Shown here piece after piece: positions 45,042 through 56,742 of a stretch of DNA of 64,000 bases. The first letter of the stretch is position 1; the number at the start of each line of letters is the position of its first letter. The stretch is from positions 583,554-647,553 of the forward strand of contig QKWP01000037.1 in the NCBI GenBank assembly GCA_003550325.1, in the 5' to 3' direction. Source of the DNA: Gigaspora rosea. Taxonomy: Eukaryota > Glomeromycota > Glomeromycetes > Diversisporales > Gigasporaceae. The notes beneath the pieces were generated by a model that saw only the letters and a list, made by a program, of their open reading frames with translations, searched no databases and was not told the DNA's origin. The position numbers were made by a program, and so were the translations under genes.

Positions 45042-48000
45042 CTCAACAAGAGAAGATAAATGAATCACAAATTCAAACAATTTCTCAACTCCCTAACGGT
45101 AAAGCCTGTGGTCCTACAGGCATAAGCTATGAAATGATCAAATATTTTAACTCAACTAGTATTACTATCCTTACATCCCTTTTTAACCGATGTTTTATAC
45201 AAAACTCAATCCCCAAACAATGGAACAAAGGAAGAATCTTTCCTATTCCAAAAAATAATTCTTTTGATAGTAATCTCAATCTTACATGTCCAATAAGCCT
45301 TATTGAACATACCAGAAAAATCTATACCAAAATCATTACCAATAGACTAAATCAAGTCTTTTCACAACATCCTATTCTTTCACCATATAACTATATTGCT
45401 CTTCCTGAAAATAGTACATCTATCCCTATCCATATCCTCAACAATCTTATAGAAGATGCAAACTGTAACCATAAAGAGATTTGGCTCCTATCACAAGATA
45501 TGAGTAAAGCTTATGACTCTGTAAATCTTACACTTTTAGAACATGCCCTTAAACGTCTACTTCTGCCCACTAATATTGTTAATACTCTTCTTAACATCTT
45601 AACTGATCGACAAAACAATGTTATTACTAATTTGGGACTTATACAGTCTTACAATGTTCAAAATGGTATTGACCAAGGAGAAACAATAACACCTCTTCTC
45701 TGGCAAATCTACTATGACCCTCTTATCTCTTATATATACTCTAACTCACCTGGTTATACAATTGAAACATCTTGGTTTACCAATCTTAAAAATTTTTCAA
45801 CTGACAATTTACAAACCAAATGTTCTGTGCTAGCTTATATGGATGATACCCTATGAATAGCACCATTCCAAACAGAGCTTTCCAAAATACTTACTATTGC
45901 TGAGTCCTTTTATTCTATGGCAAATATTTAAGTTAATCCAGCCAAATCAATACTTTCAACCAATATCAAGCAACAAAACTACAACCCAATTATATACAAC
46001 AATCATCCTCTTCCTTTACAACAACCAAATCAGCCTTTTAAATTTCTAGGATGTTGGTTTACTTTAGATAATAAACAATTTCAACAAACTCGACTTATAA
46101 TTGCTGAATCAAATCAGCTTATACAAATTGCTCGTACAAAACAAATTACCGATACTCAAGCATGTTATATTATTAATACTGTAATCATTCCCACAATAGA
46201 ATACCAGTTACAAAATATTGTACTAAGTTAGTCAACATACAACAAAATTCTAACACAGCACATAGGATTAATCAAGCATAAAGCCAAACTCAACCATACA
46301 ATCCCTACTAGTACTTTACTCCACCCCCAAATTTACAATATTAAAAACATCTGGAACATTCAACTCCAACATCATATATCTAACTTTATTAAAAGATTAA
46401 ACAACAATAATCTATTAAGTACTACTACTCTTATTAGAGTTCAACAACTTCAAAATAACCTTTGGTCACCTATTAGTATTTTTTTACACCCTAACCCTAC
46501 AATTGATGGTCCTAACAAATTAACTACAACTTTTAAAATAATCCAGCTCTTCAAGCACCTAAACTGGTCAATAAGTACTAACTCTTATTACAATATTCCT
46601 TTTGTAATTCAAGAAGGTTCAACTTCTTTGGAATCTATTCTGGCTTTACATTCTAAATATACAACTTTTAAAAAACAAATTCAGCATTATCATCTACTTT
46701 TTCTTGACAACTCACAACATATGACAATTCATGTCTGTTAGAATGGAAACACATTTCACCAAGACTACATAAAATTCCTAAAGGCAGAACTCCTCAATGG
46801 ATTACCTTCCTAGAAGATAAAGTTACTAGCCACTCTTATGAACGTACTATCTACTCACATATAAACCTACCTCCTACAAACTACTATAGCTATACTACTG
46901 GTCACTTTTCAAAACATGCCAAACCTTGGCTTATTACACTGTTAAATGATCAAGTTATTATAGGCAAAGCTCGTCGCCAACCAACTACATCAGACTTTAT
47001 ACTAATAACACACTGGCAATGTTCTTTTCAAACACAATTTACAAACTTATATCCAACTCCTCTAATTACTATATCATCATGTAGTAACTGTCCTCTTAAT
47101 ACTAAAATAATCAAAAACAAATGAACTATTCTAATACCTACTAGTCATGCTACAAAATTCTTTGGCAGACTAAATTCTGACAAAACAATTAACTTAAATG
47201 CTAATTTTCTAGACCTTATATACTCAATTGCACTTAGAAACCCAATTCAAATACCACCATTACCAAATCTTAATATTTCTACTACACAACTTCCTTCTAT
47301 ATTTGAACCAAGCCAAGCTTGTAATACTTTACAGGCTTTTACAAATTATAATAGTAGTTATTCAGAACTAACTTTTTATACAGATGGCTCTGTTATTAAT
47401 CTAGGCAACTCTCAGTGCTCTATGGGAATTGGCTGGATACAATTAGATAACATAAATATTATACATACCTTTCAAGCACAAACCAAATATTGGCCATGCT
47501 CATTTAAAGCAGAATTACTTGCAATTTTAGCTGCAATCAGTACAGCTCCCAGAAACTGTACTATCCAAATTTATACAGACTCACAATCAGTCATATCTAA
47601 ATTCCAAAACTTAACCAATACTATGCCACTTCCAAACTTCCTAAATATCCCCTACTGGTCAATTTGGAATACACTACTCAATCTAATTAAATCATATAAT
47701 CTTAATATCACTTTGCACAAAGTTAGAGCACATGAAGATAATGATTTTAACAACAAAGCTGACCAACTAGCATGCAATCATCACATAGCACCTTATCTTA
47801 TTTTTAATCCAAACAATATATATAATCCTTAGTATACACCAACCTTAGATAACTACCCAATGGAACTCCCTATACGTTGCAGTATCAGAACAATTTGCAG
47901 AGCACATATAATTGCATGGTGGACATCACAAAATCGCTTTCAACAATGGAACTCAATCTCACAACTTATTAACTGGAATGCTTCATGGTTATATATCAAT

Positions 48001-48893
48001 AACAACCAAAAAATTACCAATTTTTCACACAGCTTTTAATCTTCCACTCTAAAATCTTTTAGAGTCAAATTATTACTAGATGAGCTTCCCTCCCCACATA
48101 TCCTTCATAAAAGATATCCATCATACCCTAACATTTGTCATATATGCCAACAGGCAAGTAGTGCTTTGCACTGGGCCCTCTGTCCAGATACTAATCTATT
48201 ACTGGACCTTATAAATATTTCTTTAAACCAAATATTTAGTTCTAACAAACTAGATATTTCCCCAACTCAGACTAAAAATCTTCACTCCCAAATCTTAAAA
48301 CTTGATAGTTTTCAAATCCACTATTTTTCACATAAGCCTTCATTATACTCAACTCTATCAGGTCTTATTCCACTAGAACTAATAAACATAATACAAGAAA
48401 TTACTCTATTTTCAAAACTTGCTAGCTCTCTCACAATTAAATTTTTACTTCATTTTAACCAACAAATCTATACAAAAATTTGGATTCCATATTGTACTTC
48501 AAGATCACAATACCAACAAGCAATTTCACAAAACCAGCCTATACTTTCTGGATCATCTGTAATTACTACACATTCAACTCAAACTAACAATAATAACTCT
48601 ATTATAAATGCTTCTCTTCAAAAAGTAGAATATTGGTACCCTCACTGGATCAAATATCTTATACACCCTTCAAGTATATTAACTAATCTCCAAATCTAGG
48701 TGAGCCTTGGCCACTCTGGTTGGTTTAGACCACAGATAAGTACTAGGTCTACTTTTGTTTATCTAGCTATATGTCTGAGTTCTTTTTCTTAGCATTAGAT
48801 TTAAAACATGAAGTTTTTTCCAATTGTAAAAAGTTTCCATTAAATTTAATAAAGATAAAAGCAAGGTCTCACTATTAATATCAAAAAAAAAAA
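45042..48893 (+). pseudogene. LINE 1: 5'-truncated non-LTR retrotransposon (RT + RNase H)
   Basis: The frame opens inside the reverse transcriptase (QLPNGKACGPTGISYEMIK). It shows motif A LLSQDMSKAYDSVN, motif B NGIDQGETITPLLW and active site AYMDDTL, followed at once by TGA where Trp is expected. An RNase H domain follows (FYTDGS near 47380, KAELLAI, YTDSQSV, NNKADQLAC). A C-terminal zinc motif (CHICQQASSALHWALC near 48140-48180) precedes a 3' UTR ending in poly(A) at 48881-48893. Stops and a frame change between 45900 and 47420 inactivate it. RT plus RNase H plus a CCHC-like end is typical of I/Tad1-like fungal LINEs. The 5' truncation is typical of target-primed reverse transcription. Confidence 0.88.
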
Positions 48894-51020
48894 AACGAAT
48901 CCCAAATCAAGCCAAAAAAAAGAAAAATGTCACACTAAAGATCAAAAAAAGAATGGGTGATTGGACAGAGAAAAAATAATATGGGATCATTTTCAGAAAG
49001 GTGAAAAAAATCTCCAAATAAAAAGGTGCACATTCTAGAATGGAAGGAAAACAAAGAGAATTTGGTGCATGACAACTCATCAAGTTCAAGCATAACTCCT
49101 ACAAGTAAGATTCTCAAAATGAGAGAAAACGAGGAGTCCATGGATAAAGAGGATAAACAAAAGAGGATGGGTTGCAGCAATCGGTCTTAAACACCTCAAA
49201 AATATGATAGCTCGCGAAAAGCAGACTAGAGGGAAAAAGAAATCCTAAGTAGAACACGTAACTCTTGCAGAAAGTTGGAACATATACCTGATTCAAAGTC
49301 TAGTAGAAAATAGGGAAAAACAACAGGAACTCACGCAGGCACTAGAGAAGAACCAGGTGTACAATGAAATAATTTACTATACTGATGGCTCACACGGAGG
49401 AGGGTGTACGGAGGATCACAAAGCAGGGTATCAATAATTCAAGTAGATAGTAAAGGTACAATAGTTAGAACTTAAAGGCAGAATCCAAGGGTAGTTTTCT
49501 TCAACAAGATCAGAACTTATAGCAATTTTGGAAGTGACTCTGATAACTTCAAGCAACAGTAAAATAGACATTTTCACTGACAGTCAAGTAGTGATCCACA
49601 TTATTAAAAAAGCTGAGAAATCAAAAGCACAAAAAGCTGGTGCAAGATAAAAATCCCAGGCATTTTAGGAACAATTGTTAAAATACTAGACACAAATAAT
49701 ATAGATTTGCAACTTCACAAAGTAAAAGCATATGTGGGAAATGTGCTAAATGACCTAGCGGATAGGGCAGCAAAAAAAGGTGCACAAGAAAGAGAAATAA
49801 TTTCGATCAATGTAAATGAGATCCAGGGAATGGTGCTAAGACCTACCTGGAACAATTTCACAATTGAAACCCCGATCTGTAGCTTTCTCAAAATGCTTAT
49901 ACAAACTTTTCACAAAGTGGACTGGCTCTTTATGCAAAATACAAAGAACAGTATTCATCAAAAAAGAGCAGAAAGTCAAGACTAGAAGATATTTCAGAAT
50001 TTGTGGAAGAAGGAAAGGAAAGATAAAGCATGTTCTTTCAGAGCGAATAAGAAATGGGAGTTCAGATTAAAGAGCTTAAGCGGTTTACTGCCCACACTAA
50101 GTCTACACAAAAGAAACCAAGAAGTCCTCTATCAAATGGTAATATGCAGAAAATGTAAAAATAAAGAAGAGGACTTCGAGCACCTAACAACCTGTGAAGT
50201 TGACAGAGCATTTTGGTCTGAAAAAGAGAAGTTGATAGTAAAGGAAATCTGGTCAAATCTAGATACATCAATTAAGAAGAAACTGTCGATTGAATACTTG
50301 AACACAACGTTAACAGGAGGAGAAAAGGCAGATAGATGTGTGAGAAGAAATTATCTGGCACGAGAGCTAATTGAAACGGATATAAAAAATTCACTCCTGC
50401 AAGCAGAGATTGCTAACAAAGCAGCAGAGTCGATTATATTAGAATGGTGGGATAAATGGCATAGTGTTTTTCAAAATGAGATCTGGCTCCAACGCTGCAA
50501 TGAAGTTGCAAAATGGGAAAAAGAGCTGGAAATTGATTCGGTGAAAAAGAAGAAGAAGAAGAAGGAAGAAAGCGAACCCAAAAGGAAGAAGGTCAAAGAA
50601 GAAAAGGTTGTAGACAAAGGAAAAGACACACCCTTGGAAGCGGAAGAAGAATCTAGAAGACAGAAGGTATCAGATAAAAGATGGGATAAATTCAAGGAAA
50701 AAATGGTTCAGGTATCAGAAGAGGTAGAAAAATAAATAAGGACCGGAAGTTGGTCCAGGTGGAATAAAAATTAAAAAGATCATGACAGGCTGTAGATCCA
50801 GGCTGATGAACTGTGTATTTAATATCTGAAGTAGATATTAAAGAAGCGACAAGGTCAATTTACTTTGGCAGGTTGCACATAGGTGCCAAATGGCAACAGG
50901 GTGAGCCACACTTTAGTTTAAAATAGCATAGCTATAAATAGAACACATGTATTAAAAATGCAATTTCTTATTATAAAATAAAGTTGTAACATGATCATCA
51001 AAAAAAAAAATAAAAAAAAA
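48894..51020 (+). pseudogene. LINE 2: severely 5'-truncated LINE (RNase H + zinc tail)
   Basis: Begins directly after the poly(A) of LINE 1. RNase H residues are readable in shifting frames: IIYYTDGSHGGG (49370), SELIAILEV, DIFTDSQVVIH (49560) and LNDLADRAAKKG (49750). The C-terminal frame 50001-50735 has SLSGLLPTLSLHKRN and the zinc motif CRKCKNKEEDFEHLTTC, then a Lys/Glu-rich tail. An aataaag lies near 50980 and a poly(A)-like tail runs from 50999 to 51020. It differs in sequence from LINE 1, so it is a separate family with similar domain order. Not functional. Confidence 0.85.
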
Positions 51021-52339
51021 ATAAATTATAAATTAAATATGATTACTTACATTTTCAAATGCTGCTTTATATGATTCACAATTTTCTATATTATAAAAAT
51101 TGCAATGCCTTTAGATGATATAGGTGGATATTCCATAGAAAAAATTGTATGCTGAATTTTATTTATTCGCAAGCTTTCTGTTATTGAATGAATTTCATTT
51201 GTATTATAACTAGTATCTTCAATATCCTCAACCTCATTATAATTGGTATCTTCAAAACTATTATAATCAATATCGTCAATTTTATTATGATCGGCATCTT
51301 TGATTTCACTATACTCAATATCTTCAATTTATCATGCTCATTATCTTTGATTTCATGATAATTAACTTTTGCCAATTCGTTCTAAATATTTAGATTAATT
51401 ATAAATCTATTTTAATTATGAATCTATTTTAATTATGAATATATTTTAATTATGAATCTATTTTTTTTTTTTAAGGCGAGGTCATGCCTCGGTCTTTTTA
51501 TTAAGTATAGTAATCATTACAACATCCTTGACTATTGCATTAGATTACTACAACTACCAAGTACCGAAACTTAGACTATTTTATCTATGACCTAAACCTA
51601 CCAGAGCATCCTATATGTCCCACTTATATATATAATCTGGTTTTTGCACTTTACTTGCCCACTAATAGTACCTGTAGTGCTGCCGCTACCAGTTCTTATC
51701 TCAAGCCATTTTTTGAATGCTGCCACAACCTTGGTCCGTATCTCAAGTCACTACTTTCCTACTAGTATGTGTAGCACAATACATGCCTTACAAAGTTCAC
51801 CAACCCCAGTACTTCTCCCGTTCCTCTTCTGGTTTCTTTCCAGTTGCTTTCCTTACCCCTCCCTTGCTTTTTTTCCCCGGTTACATTCCTACTCCCAATC
51901 CGAGGACCCGGAAGGAGTGGTCTGCCATTGGCGAACCCAATAGTCTCCCTCCCCTTGGTACATGCTTTCATAACACATGTCCTTTTCCTCCGGTGCGACT
52001 CTGGCGGTCTGATTGGTAGAGCCCCGCCATAGGCCCTTTTGTCGTAAGTTTGCTTCCGGTTAGTCCACTTCTCAGTCAGTCCGCTTCCGGTCCATCCCCA
52101 TCTGATTTTTGTTTAAGTACCGTTGGAAGTCGGCTACCTCTTTGCTCGGGTCTTGCCAAGTATGGTTTCCTTTTGTCCTATGGTTCTGTGCATAACACAG
52201 CGCCTGCGCTCCTCAGGATCTATGCGCCCCAGTTCTGTGCATAACACAGCTTTAAAGCTCCCAATGCGAGTTGGTGTAACCAAGGAAACAGATCTTAAAT
52301 TTGAGCTCAGAGTCCAGGTTACCATAATGCAAATAAATT

Positions 52340-52433
52340 TTTTGAAATCGTCTCCAGTGGGATTCGAACTCTGTACCTTTTGTTACAACTACTTAGGGGT
52401 GACAACAATCCAACTACACTATGTCGCCACACC
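52340..52433 (-). other. tRNA-like pol III promoter of the retroposon
   Basis: The minus strand reads GGCGACA then TAGTGTAGTTGG (A box) and, about 55 nt later, AGTTCGAATCC (B box). The T-stem is not perfectly paired and an intact cloverleaf is not evident, so this is a tRNA-derived head rather than a tRNA gene. Confidence 0.65.
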
Positions 52434-52814
52434 CAGTGTTGTACACGGACATTGTCCTGCCAATTTTACACAGACACAGACAGTCCGGGACGGGACGTCC
52501 GGGACATGTCCACAATCATGTCCCAACACGATATTGTTCACGGACAATGTTCCACTAATTTTTAACTTTGTCCCTACAATGTCCGGGACATGTCCGCTAG
52601 GTAAAACCATCAAATTGCAGAATTATACAGACCCTTGGTTTGCGCTTCGTAAAAAATGATAATAATTTACGATGGATACAACGAATTTTATTGGTTGGTG
52701 ATTACGTGTTGATTCGCCGAATGTCCGGGACAAAATAAATTCTGGGCGGACATGTCTCAGATGTCCTGTCCTGGACTGTCTGCTGTCCGCTGTCCATGTT
52801 CCATGACAACACTG
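52434..52814. mobile_element. 381-bp hAT-like MITE with exact 8-bp TSD
   Basis: Ends CAGTGTTGT and ACAACACTG, flanked by GCCACACC at 52426-52433 and 52815-52822. The interior has several copies of gtccgggacatgtcc, a short palindromic sub-repeat. Confidence 0.9.
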
Positions 52815-53369
52815 GCCACACCCACTGAATCTATTTTAATTATGAATCTATTTTAAACAAATATATAAATAAATTTATTATAAGTTATACTAACTTCAGA
52901 CTCATTATCATATAAACTTTCAGGATTCGAGGTATTTGATATTAAATTAATTACTGATGCTTCATCAAATTCAACTTTTCGAAATTTGAATTATTTTTTT
53001 TCAATATACCTTATAAATTCTCATCATCAGATTGTATTTCAATAATCATATTCTTTAAAATTCAATCATACAATATTTAATCAATGGTTATAAAAAACAA
53101 CTAGAAATCAAATAATTTAAAATATTTACTTATTGTTGACCTTCAAATCAAAAAAAATCAATAGATCATATAAAACGATTAAGAAAGTAAAAGTAATTTT
53201 TATTATATACAAGCTTATATATACATTTCTGCATCACAATTTTAAATTGATCAAAAATTTATCAATAGTATTCATGCTTAATAGTTTATTTAACTTTTTT
53301 TATATATTACTAGTGTGATAGGTAGCACATTTACGCCACCAATCTTATACAGAATTTAATAACTATTCT

Positions 53370-54295
53370 AGTTTTTTAAATACTCAAGTAGTAAATAAAC
53401 ATGAATTTGAATAGCTTATTTTATTTACCTAGTTTAATACATAAATGATCTTTATATTCACGCACTAAATTAATACAAATAAAAAGAAATTAAATAGTAA
53501 ATAAATATGAACTTGAATAGCTTATTTTAATTTCTTAGTTTAATAAATAAATAATCTTTATACACACTTTCTAAATTAATGTGAATAAAAAAAATTAAAT
53601 AGTAAATAAACATGAACTTAAATAGGGTATTTTAAATTACTTAGATTAATATGTAAATGATCTTTATGCTCACATTTTAAATTAATGTGAATAAAAAGTA
53701 ATTAAATAGTAAATAAACATGAATTTGAATAGCTTATTTTAATTACTTAGTTTAATATGTAAATGTTCTTCATACTCACAAATTAAATTAATGCAAATAA
53801 AAAAATTAAGTGGTAAATAAACATGAACTTGAATAGGTTACTTATTTTAATATGTAAATGATCTTTATACTCACAAACTAAATTAATGCGAATAAAAAGA
53901 AATTAAATAGTAAATAAATATGAACTTGAATAGCTTATTTAATTACTTAGTTTAATACGTAAATGTTCATTATACTCACTAATTAAATTAATATGAATAA
54001 AAAGAAATTAAATATTAAATAAACATGAACTTGAATAGCTTATTTTAATTACTTAGTTTAATACATAAATGGTCTTTATACTCACAGACTAAATTAATAT
54101 GAATAAAAAGAAATTAAATAGTAAATAAACATGAACTTGAATAGCTTATTTTAATTACTTAGATAAATACGTAAATTATCTTTATACAAAGTGAATAAAA
54201 AAAAATTAATAGTAAATAAGCATGAACTTTATGGTTTATTTTAATTACTTAGTTTAATACGTAAATGATCTTTATACACTCAATATTCCAGTGAT
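53370..54295. repeat. ~107-bp satellite array, block 1
   Basis: About eight or nine units containing taaataaacatgaacttgaa, tagcttattttaattactta and gtttaatacgtaaatgatct. Same family as 2560-3135. Confidence 0.9.
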
Positions 54296-54850
54296 GTGTA
54301 GCATGTAAATATCAAACAATTGGTACAATTGGGATCTAAAACAAATAAAATTAAAAAATTAAAAATTGGTGGTGGGTAATGCAAAACGAAAAATTAACTT
54401 TGTGTGGTCTAAGAGTCAAAAAAAATCAGAAATCTTATTCTTAGGGTAACGTCCGAGCTAGTTTTATTGTTAGTTTAGATTATTAGGTTATGCAAAGTTG
54501 ATTTTTCGTTTTGCATTATTCACCATTCCATTTTTTCAATTTTTTTAAATTATTTTTTTTAGATTCTAAATTGTGCTCATTGTTCGAATTTTAATATCTA
54601 GTTTTTCCACAATTTTCATCCAGTGTCATCCAATGGAGACCTTAATTTCCCATAATTGTCCAATAGGACTGACAGGAAAAACATGTTTGCTGGTTAATTC
54701 CTTGTTGCGCAAAATAAAAAATTATCTTTGTATAACCTTAAATGTGAATATTTATTCTATTTGCAGTAAATTAAAAAAAATCTTGACTGACCAAGGATTC
54801 CATGTAATGCAAAACGAAAAATCAATGTTTAGCGCCCTATTATACCACTG
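54296..54850. mobile_element. GCAAAACG-type TIR element, copy 1
   Basis: tgcaaaacgaaaaattaact at 54372, caaagttgatttttcgtttt at 54496 and gcaaaacgaaaaatcaatgt at 54809 form inverted/direct copies of one ~22-bp motif. The paralogue is 56106-56712. Confidence 0.6.
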
Positions 54851-55159
54851 AAAATTCCTGCTGGCCTACATGTATTTATATCAAGCAATCCATCCATTTT
54901 TCAATTTTAATACTTATTTGATTGTTTTGACTATATAATATGTAGTTAAAGTTTGAAATTATTATAGTTTCTATTATGAGTTATTGTTATAAACATTACT
55001 ATTCTGGTGATACACAGCATGTGACTTACTAACATATGTTATTAACGTTATGTATATCTTAATCTAATTTAAAGTTATAATGCGTGCATAACGAACAGAA
55101 GTTGATTTTTTAAATTTCGAAAATGCAAAGTGTGTGTAGCTATTGAAAGTCGATTTTTT

Positions 55160-56105
55160 TTAGATACTCACGATCTAAATTAATAAAAAATTAAATAGTA
55201 AATAAACATGAATTGAATAGTTTATTTATTTACTTAGTTTAATACATAAATGATTTTTATACTCGTGCACTAAATTAATGTAAATAAAAAGAAATAAATA
55301 GTAAATTAACATGAACTTGAATAGTTATTTTAATTACTCAGTCAGTTTAATAAGTAAATGATCTTTATACATACTTTCTAAATTAATGCGAATAAAAAAA
55401 ATTAAATAGTAAATAAATATGAACTTGAATAGGTTATTTTAAATTACTTAGTTTAATACGTAAATNNNNNNNNNNNNNNNNNNNNNNNNNNNNNNNNNNN
55501 NNNNNNNNNNNNNNNNNNNNNNNNNNNNNNNNNNNNNNNNNNNNNNNNNNNNNNNNNNNNNNNNNNNNNNNNNNNNNNNNNNNNNNNNNNNNNNNNNNNN
55601 NNNNNNNNNNNNNNNNNNNNNNNNNNNNNNNNNNNNNNNNNNNNNNNNNNNNNNNNNNNNNNNNNNNNNNNNNNNNNNNNNNNNNNNNNNNNNNNNNNNN
55701 NNNNNNNNNNNNNNNNNNNNNNNNNNNNNNNNNNNNNNNNNNNNNNNNNNNNNNNNNNNNNNNNNNNNNNNNNNNNNNNNNNNNNNNNNNNNNNNNNNNN
55801 NNNNNNNNNNNNNNNNNNNNNNNNNNNNNNNNNNNNNNNNNNNNNNNNNNNNNNNNNNNNNNNNNNNNNNNNNNNNNNNNNNNNNNNNNNNNNNNNNNNN
55901 NNNNNNNNNAATAAAAAGAAATTAAATAGTAAATAAACATGAACTTGAATAGTTTATTTTAATTACTTAGTTTAATACATAAATTATCTTTATACACACT
56001 TCTAAATTAATGAATAAAAAGAAATTAAATAGTAAATAAACATGAACTTGAATAGCTTATTTTAATTACTTAGTTTAATATGTAAATGATCTTTATACAC
56101 TCAAT
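55160..56105. repeat. ~107-bp satellite array, block 2, with assembly gap
   Basis: The same unit as block 1 continues on both sides of a 444-base run of N (55466-55909). The true array length is unknown. Confidence 0.88.
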
Positions 56106-56712
56106 ATTCAAGTGATGTGTAGCATGTAAATATCAAATAATTGGTACAATTGAGATCTAAAACAAATAAAATTAAAAAATTAAAAAATAGTTGTGGGTAA
56201 TGCAAAACGAAAAATTAACTTTGTTTGGTCTAAGAGTCAAAAAAAAAATCAGAAATCTCATTTTTAGGACAACACGCGAGTTAGTTTTATTTTTAGTTCA
56301 GATTATTAGGTTATGCAAAGTTGATTTTTCGGTTTGCATTATCCGCCATTCCATTTTTTCAATTTTTTTAAATTATTTTTTTTTAGATTTTAAAATTTGC
56401 CCATTGTTCGATTTTTGACATCTATTTTTCCTACAATTTTCATCCGGAGTCATCCAATGGAGACCTTAATTTCCCATAATTGTCTAATAGGACTGACAGG
56501 AAAACATGATTGCTGGTTAATTCCTAGTTGCACAAACTAAAAATTATCTTTTTATAACCTTAAATGTAAATATTTATTCTATTTGCAGTAAATTAAAAAA
56601 AAATTAGACTGACCAAGGATTCCATGTAATGTAAAACGAAAAATCAACATTTAGTGCCCTATTATACTACTGAAAATTTCTGCTGACCTACATGTGTTCA
56701 TATTAAGCAATC
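56106..56712. mobile_element. GCAAAACG-type TIR element, copy 2
   Basis: Homologous throughout to 54296-54850 (shared phrases tggagaccttaatttcccat, ctgaccaaggattccatg). It shows small substitutions and follows the same satellite. Confidence 0.65.
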
Positions 56713-56742
56713 CATCCATTTTTCGATTTAAAGACTTACTTA

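Larger units (their letters stand above)
51465..52826 (-). mobile_element. tRNA-headed retroposon (long SINE-like)
   Basis: Read on the minus strand it starts near 52826 with a tRNA-like head and ends in a GC-rich motif (ccgaggcatgacctcgcc) plus poly(A), seen as T at 51461-51472. GAATCTATTTT flanks it at 51454-51464 and 52827-52837, although this word is also part of a short tandem repeat there. No coding frame is convincing. It contains two copies of gttctgtgcataacacagc (52185, 52230). The nested hAT at 52434-52814 splits its 5' end. At roughly 970 bp without the hAT it is long for a SINE. Confidence 0.7.
39701..52985 (-). pseudogene. Multi-exon MULE-transposase-like gene, frameshifted, introns filled with TEs
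   Basis: Exons inferred from frames and GT..AG edges, in transcription order: 52985-52895(?), 51381-51051, 44991-~44757, 44665-44455, 44377-44322, 43910-43846, 43785-43655, 43593-43404, 43330-43169, 43095-42826, 42388-42258, 41811-41637, 41561-41440, 39947-39701. An acidic leader precedes a Cys/His zinc region (KCPYNEQKCHGNF, FFGCSHWWEKEPF). The MULE core follows: first Asp in DYFEIDIAFKCVQG, second in ILGNLDQTQAKGLG, Glu in NTNVAEECHSKANQDG. A coiled-coil tail ends it (LELEERELKIEKEKL). Frame breaks near 51330, 51105, 44950, 44830, 44575, 43480, 42925 and 39800 indicate a pseudogene, or assembly indels. Transposon versus domesticated origin is unresolved. Confidence 0.65.

Noticed and set aside
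52340..52433. Functional tRNA gene
   Set aside because: A and B boxes are present, but the T-stem is mismatched, no clean acceptor stem is seen, and the sequence continues into a poly(A)-ended retroposon.
51644..52659. Plus-strand open frames of 60-180 codons in the retroposon
   Set aside because: They overlap in several frames, are Pro/Ser-rich by composition, cross the nested hAT boundary and match no domain.
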